Source: Clostridiales bacterium (GTDB lineage Bacteria; Bacillota; Clostridia; Caldicoprobacterales; DTU083). Taken from it: DNA of 8,732 bases. The number at the start of each line of letters is the position of its first letter. The first letter of the stretch is position 1. The stretch lies in NCBI GenBank assembly GCA_012512335.1, contig JAAZEK010000049.1, positions 1-8,732 on the forward strand, written 5' to 3'. Below the pieces are notes generated by a model. That model searched no databases, was not told the origin of the DNA, and saw nothing but the letters and a program-made list of their open reading frames with translations. Positions 5,098-8,732 of the stretch are shown piece after piece. A program made the position numbers and the translations under genes.

Positions 5098-6642
5098 ATG
5101 CATATCAATATTATGGAAAAAATATCTACAGTTGGCGATAATTACCATAGGATGATACTTGACAACATTTCATTTGGAGTACAAATTGCGCAAATACTAT
5201 ATGATGATCAGGGAGTGCCAAATGACTATCTATTCTTGGAAGTAAACTCAGCATTTGCTGATATCATGGAGCTACCCAAGGAAAAAATAATAGGCAAGAA
5301 AGTTAAAGCTTTTTACCCTAATGCTGAGCCTGAATGGTTTATTAAATATGGGAAAGCTATAAAATCGAGTAAACCAGAATCATTTGAGGCGTGGAGCAAA
5401 TATCATAGCTGTTGGTATAATATACTAGCAATACCCCTTGGCGAAGATAAATTTGCAATTGTGTTTATTGATGTAAGTGAACGCAAGTTGATTGATGAAG
5501 AGAATCAGCTTCTAGTTAATGAAATTCAAGCGGAAAGAGATAGATTAACCGCACTAATCTACAATATACCTGATGAAGTATGGTTTACAGATAAGGATGG
5601 AAATATTATCCTCACTAATCAAGTAACTCAAGGGAAATTTGGAGAAAACTATCTAGGAGTAAATGTAGCTAAGATTGCTGAATCTTTGGAAACATATAAT
5701 TCTGATGGAAGCCGTCGCCTCCTTGATGAAACTCCTCTTATACGAGCAACAAAAGGGGAAAAATTAATTGATGGAGAAGAGATTATCCGTCTTCCTATAA
5801 ATAAGGAGCTAAGATATCGCTGGTTCAATGCTACCCCTGTCTGTGACAAAGAAAACAATATTATTGGGGCAGTAGCAATCACACGAGATATTACTAGACA
5901 GAAGCAGGTTGAGAAAAAAGTACTTGCACTTGTTTCCGAGCTTGAAAAAGCAGATAAGAACAAGAATGAATTTATAAATATTTTATCTCATGAACTGAGA
6001 AACCCTTTAACAACAATTAAAGGCGGCATTGCTCTGTTAAAACTTACAAATGAAGATAAAAATAACGAAAAAATAATAGAAATATTAGATCGTCAAACCA
6101 ATCATTTAACTAAATTAATTAATGATATGCTGGATATTACTCGAATAACCCAAAACAAGATAGTAATGGAAAAAGAACAAGTCAACTTAAATAAAATTTT
6201 GAATGATGCCATAGAAGATAGAAAACAGCAGTTTGACGAAAAGAATATAAAACTCATAAAAAATATGTGTAAGAAGGATATAGTAGTGAATGTTGATTCA
6301 GTGCGTATTACGCAATGTATTGGAAACATATTGGGAAATGCTTTAAAGTTCACAGGTGAGGGTGGAACTATCAGGATTTCTTTAGAAATACAAGGAAAAA
6401 ATGCAGAAATAAATGTCCAGGATAACGGTATAGGCATAAGACCTGAAAAGCTTGCAACTATTTTCGAACCATTTAAACAAGATTTTAATCCTTACGCTAA
6501 TTATGACAATAGTGGGCTTGGATTAGGTCTTCATATAGTAAAAAAATATATGGAAATGCATAATGGTAGTGTCAGTGCTAGTAGTCCAGGAGTAGGAAAA
6601 GGAACTACATTTACGCTGGAACTGCCGATTACAGATAAATAA
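5098..6642 (+). CDS. Soluble PAS-PAS sensor histidine kinase
   Basis: A 514-residue protein without membrane segments or signal peptide, so it probably senses a cytoplasmic signal. Order of domains: PAS 1 (about 15-130, ending IDVSERK), a charged helical linker, PAS 2 (about 150-267, from IPDEVWFTDKDGNI to TRDITRQK), then HisKA with SHELRNPL. Within HisKA, His298 is the phosphoacceptor. The HATPase domain runs from about 395 to 512, with an N box around GNILGNALKF (409-418), DNGIGI (442-447) and GLGLGLHIVK (473-482). All catalytic motifs are intact. The ATG at 5098 is chosen because it opens the frame, but its AAAAGG is too close for a normal RBS. The ATG at 5113 may be the true start. No receiver domain is fused or adjacent; the next gene, 88 bases on, encodes an AraC-type regulator. 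The ligand of the PAS domains cannot be told from sequence. Confidence 0.92.
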   Translation: MHINIMEKISTVGDNYHRMILDNISFGVQIAQILYDDQGVPNDYLFLEVNSAFADIMELPKEKIIGKKVKAFYPNAEPEWFIKYGKAIKSSKPESFEAWSKYHSCWYNILAIPLGEDKFAIVFIDVSERKLIDEENQLLVNEIQAERDRLTALIYNIPDEVWFTDKDGNIILTNQVTQGKFGENYLGVNVAKIAESLETYNSDGSRRLLDETPLIRATKGEKLIDGEEIIRLPINKELRYRWFNATPVCDKENNIIGAVAITRDITRQKQVEKKVLALVSELEKADKNKNEFINILSHELRNPLTTIKGGIALLKLTNEDKNNEKIIEILDRQTNHLTKLINDMLDITRITQNKIVMEKEQVNLNKILNDAIEDRKQQFDEKNIKLIKNMCKKDIVVNVDSVRITQCIGNILGNALKFTGEGGTIRISLEIQGKNAEINVQDNGIGIRPEKLATIFEPFKQDFNPYANYDNSGLGLGLHIVKKYMEMHNGSVSASSPGVGKGTTFTLELPITDK

Positions 6643-6730
6643 GATACTGGCAAAATAGTGTACTACTTGCTACAATATAGACAGAAAAAATCCTTCAAGA
6701 ATATAGATTCCTATTGGAGAGTTGATAATA

Positions 6731-7603
6731 GTGAGAAAAAATTTTGACTACTTCGTGAAAAAGATTCCGGTTGGTATTCATAGTAATACGAAATCCATTA
6801 CTACCAGTCGTATGGCAATTTTCATTCCTGAGAAGTTTGTTATCGATAAAAAAATGCTTGTGGAGGAATACCACTTTGTAATCTGCTTCACAACTCCTCC
6901 GAGAGCTACAATTTGCTCAAGGGAATACCAATTTAAGAAAGGCAGCATAATTTGCCTGGCTCCTGGCGATGATATATTAGTGCATCCGAAAAAAAGTGCT
7001 TCTCCAGATAAGTATATGACAATATGCGTTAATAAGGATTTTATGCAAAATATATACCAGCAAACAGGAGGAGAGGGTAAGCTCTTATATAGGAAACTAG
7101 ATAATACGTATAGTCATCAACTGTTGGATGGAATAGAGGCTTTAATTCATGAGGTCTTAACTTTTGGTGAAACCAGTCCCGTGATGATCGAATGCTTAGA
7201 AAATCGTATTGCTATACAATTATTAAGAGATTCTAGCACTGAATTTAATGCAAGCAGAAGTCACAAGATAAGCCCTGAAGGTGTCGTTCAAAAGGCTATT
7301 GATTATATTGAGACTTATTACAGCAGCAATATTACAATCCAAAACATTAGTGATGCAATTTTTATAAGTCCTCCTCATTTACAAAAGATATTTGTGAAGC
7401 ATGTGGGGATAACTCCTTACCAGTATATTATGGATCACAGGCATCAGATAGCAAAAAAACTACTAGAAACAACAGAGGCTTCTATTGAAGTTATCGCCAG
7501 ACAATGTGGTTATGTAAATAATGCTCACTTCTCAACTACTTTTAAGCAAAAAGAAGGCATGCCACCTTTGACATATAAAAAATCACTGCTTATTGATAAG
7601 TAA
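6731..7603 (+). CDS. AraC-family transcriptional regulator
   Basis: Predicted 290-residue DNA-binding regulator. The C-terminal ~100 residues are a double helix-turn-helix of the AraC/XylS type. The first HTH is around NISDAIFISPPHLQKIFVKH, followed by the linker GITPYQYIMDHR. The second is around IEVIARQCGYVNNAHFSTTFKQ and leads into the closing segment KEGMPPLTYKKS. The N-terminal ~170 residues look like a beta-rich, cupin-like sensing domain (FKKGSIICLAPGDDILV). The GTG at 6731 is taken as start because GGAGA (6716-6720) is 10 bases before it. An in-frame TTG at 6722 would sit only a few bases from the same site. A weak promoter-like pair, TAGACA (6678-6683) and TATAGA (6702-6707), lies in the gap after the kinase. 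The target genes are unknown; autoregulation or control of the neighbouring kinase or lipoprotein is inference. Confidence 0.92.
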   Translation: MRKNFDYFVKKIPVGIHSNTKSITTSRMAIFIPEKFVIDKKMLVEEYHFVICFTTPPRATICSREYQFKKGSIICLAPGDDILVHPKKSASPDKYMTICVNKDFMQNIYQQTGGEGKLLYRKLDNTYSHQLLDGIEALIHEVLTFGETSPVMIECLENRIAIQLLRDSSTEFNASRSHKISPEGVVQKAIDYIETYYSSNITIQNISDAIFISPPHLQKIFVKHVGITPYQYIMDHRHQIAKKLLETTEASIEVIARQCGYVNNAHFSTTFKQKEGMPPLTYKKSLLIDK

Positions 7604-7642
7604 TTCTTACTGAATAGTTTTTTGTAAAAATCAAGATAGTTT

Positions 7643-7671
7643 TTGAAACAATACAGATAATCTTCTCTGAT
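7643..7671 (+). promoter_or_regulatory. Promoter candidate for the lipoprotein gene
   Basis: TTGAAA (7643-7648, 5 of 6) and TCTGAT (7666-7671, 4 of 6) are 17 bases apart. They overlap an inverted repeat: CAATACA-g-ATA (7649-7659) pairs with TATTGTATTG (7671-7680). A second hairpin (7682-7690 with 7695-7702) would fall at the start of the transcript. An operator covering the promoter is possible but unproven. Confidence 0.35.
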
Positions 7672-7731
7672 ATTGTATTGTGTGGGAGATAAAAATCCTC
7701 ACTTGACAAAATCAGCGATGGGAGAAGAAAT

Positions 7732-8538
7732 ATGAGAAAGAATATGATTTGGGTTATCACTCTTGTAATAATGCTACTGTTTACTAGTTGTGGAATTAAG
7801 TTGCCTAGTACAGTTAAGAATCCAGGCAAAGACGTAAATAATGAAGATATCACAGATGCAAGTCCACCACCTGGTGAAACCAAAGATGATGAATTTAATT
7901 TGCCAGATAGCTATCCTAAGGATATTCTTCCTCTGGCAGTAGATGCCGAAATTATTGATGTGAGAGAAAATCCTGCAAGCAACGGTCTGGAAGTCGTCTA
8001 TGTTAGTAGCAACGATATAGATACGGTACTGGATTTTTATGAAGAAGCGCTTAAGGATGCGCAAGCACTCAATACAGAAGAAACAAACGATGGTTATATG
8101 CTTATAGCCATGATGGATGATATCAGTTATGTCATTTATCTAAGTAAGGATGCGATGAATCCCAATCCTAAATATGCTGGAAAGTTATCTGTATATATCA
8201 TATTGAGTGGATTGGAGGGAATCTCAGGTGAATCTCTAATTCCAGACGGTGAAGGAGAAAAGTGGCCTTCTGCAGAGTTACCAGGAGTTCCTGAGCTAGA
8301 TGGTTACATTACTCAGATCCTGCGTGAAGATGGTATTATTCGACTTGAGTTAACAGTGAATGATAATAGTAAGGTGAAAAGCTACATTGGAGAATTGGAA
8401 GAAGCAGGCTTTACTTTTGATACGGAGCCAGATCCAGATGACGACCATATGGAATTTTTAGCTTTTAAAGATGAGAGTATGATAAGCTTTGGATTTAAAG
8501 GCGAGGAAAACCTAGTGTCAATAGAATATCAAAAATAG
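7732..8538 (+). CDS. Secreted lipoprotein, 268 aa, function unknown
   Basis: The N-terminus is a lipoprotein signal: basic MRKN, a hydrophobic core (IWVITLVIMLLF), and a lipobox FTSC with the modified Cys at residue 20. The mature protein would be anchored on the outer face of the membrane. A proline-rich acidic linker (about 40-58, with ASPPPGETKDDE) precedes two alpha/beta modules. The first (about 60-160) contains LPDSYPKDILPL, VVYVSSNDIDTVLDFYEEALKDA and a beta-strand pair. The second (about 180-267) contains LPGVPELDGYI and NDNSKVKSYIGELEEAGFTF. Both share a pattern of proline-rich entry, strand, helix ending in an acidic-lysine-alanine stretch, then strands, which suggests an internal duplication. 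GGGAG lies 7 bases before the ATG and supports the start. Sequences like this recur as unnamed clostridial lipoproteins, and I cannot assign a ligand or activity. A strong terminator follows. Confidence 0.85.
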   Translation: MRKNMIWVITLVIMLLFTSCGIKLPSTVKNPGKDVNNEDITDASPPPGETKDDEFNLPDSYPKDILPLAVDAEIIDVRENPASNGLEVVYVSSNDIDTVLDFYEEALKDAQALNTEETNDGYMLIAMMDDISYVIYLSKDAMNPNPKYAGKLSVYIILSGLEGISGESLIPDGEGEKWPSAELPGVPELDGYITQILREDGIIRLELTVNDNSKVKSYIGELEEAGFTFDTEPDPDDDHMEFLAFKDESMISFGFKGEENLVSIEYQK

Positions 8539-8567
8539 AACGAGTTTTTCTAATTAAAATATTAATA

Positions 8568-8609
8568 AACCCTCGTAGCCTTCTTAAGAAGCGCTTTGAG
8601 GGTTGTTTT
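8568..8609 (+). terminator. Rho-independent terminator after the lipoprotein gene
   Basis: AACCCTC (8568-8574) pairs with GAGGGTT (8598-8604). Inside the stem, AGC-CTTC pairs with GAAG-c-GCT around TTAA. A GTTTT tail follows. It lies 29 bases after the TAG stop. The reverse strand also reads into a T-rich stretch, so it could work in both directions. Confidence 0.85.
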
Positions 8610-8701
8610 ATTCCATCGATTTCATAATTATATGCTTAAGAAAATGGAAAAGCTGGTATATATCAGTTAATCTAAACTATTCTAAAGCAGGAGGGATTTT
8701 C

Positions 8702-8732
8702 ATGGTAGAAAATGATAAGAAAGACATTAGAA
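8702..8732 (+). CDS. Start of a further gene, cut by the window end
   Basis: ATG at 8702 is preceded by a consensus AGGAGGG (8689-8695) at 6-base spacing. Only ten codons are visible (MVENDKKDIR), too few to identify a family. The very strong RBS and the terminator upstream indicate a separate, well-translated gene. No confident promoter hexamers are evident in 8610-8688. Confidence 0.6.
   Translation, partial: MVENDKKDIR

Noticed and set aside
5649..6437. Minus-strand frames of 104 and 111 codons opposite the kinase
   Set aside because: Both are antisense to conserved PAS, HisKA and HATPase sequence, with no RBS and low-complexity composition.
7703..7708. Perfect TTGACA before the lipoprotein gene
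   Set aside because: The only matching -10 would lie 22 bases on, at the ATG itself, so it cannot serve this gene as a normal promoter.
7590..8064. Minus-strand frames of 97 and 96 codons opposite the lipoprotein start
   Set aside because: They overlap each other and the signal peptide coding region, and show no start signals.

Overview
The window reads as chromosome of a low-GC, Gram-positive, probably spore-forming member of the Bacillota (clostridia-like). The evidence is AT-rich coding sequence, strong AGGAGG-type ribosome binding sites, a SleB-type cortex-hydrolase domain, a lipoprotein with a Bacillota-style lipobox, small glycine-rich or hydrophobic proteins of the kind found in spore formers, and a GEMM-I cyclic di-GMP riboswitch. 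I cannot name the species. There are no phage, transposase, CRISPR or tRNA/rRNA genes.

Layout. (1) 1-1206 (+): the C-terminal 401 codons of an MTA/SAH deaminase (mtaD), cut by the window start. (2) 1300-2065 (+): two small transcription units. One is a 76-aa coiled-coil protein with its own promoter and terminator. The other is a 40-aa single-pass membrane protein with promoter, RBS and terminator. An AT-rich inverted repeat lies between them. (3) 2077-2206: a palindromic, partly tandem intergenic repeat of the TGTCATTCCGAG type. (4) 2240-4525 (-): a SleB-like hydrolase whose signal-peptide segment is separated from its catalytic domain by one in-frame TGA, then a 45-aa glycine-rich membrane protein, then a complete murC. 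(5) 4526-5097: a long regulatory spacer. Its minus strand carries a promoter-like site, a c-di-GMP-I riboswitch aptamer, a long hairpin sharing bases with aptamer helix P1, and a terminator-like hairpin, all pointing at murC. (6) 5098-7603 (+): a soluble PAS-PAS histidine kinase followed by an AraC-family regulator, with no receiver-domain protein in view. (7) 7732-8609 (+): a secreted lipoprotein of unknown function with a strong terminator. (8) 8702-end (+): the first ten codons of another gene.

How it fits together. mtaD detoxifies and salvages S-adenosylmethionine by-products. murC commits UDP-MurNAc to peptidoglycan, and the SleB-like locus concerns peptidoglycan breakdown. The most notable feature is the c-di-GMP riboswitch with murC as the first substantial downstream gene. 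If the intervening terminator is its expression platform, this cell would tie a peptidoglycan precursor step to c-di-GMP. A promoter-like TATAAT just before murC leaves open that murC is also, or only, transcribed independently. The kinase and AraC regulator may form a signalling pair or may simply be neighbours.
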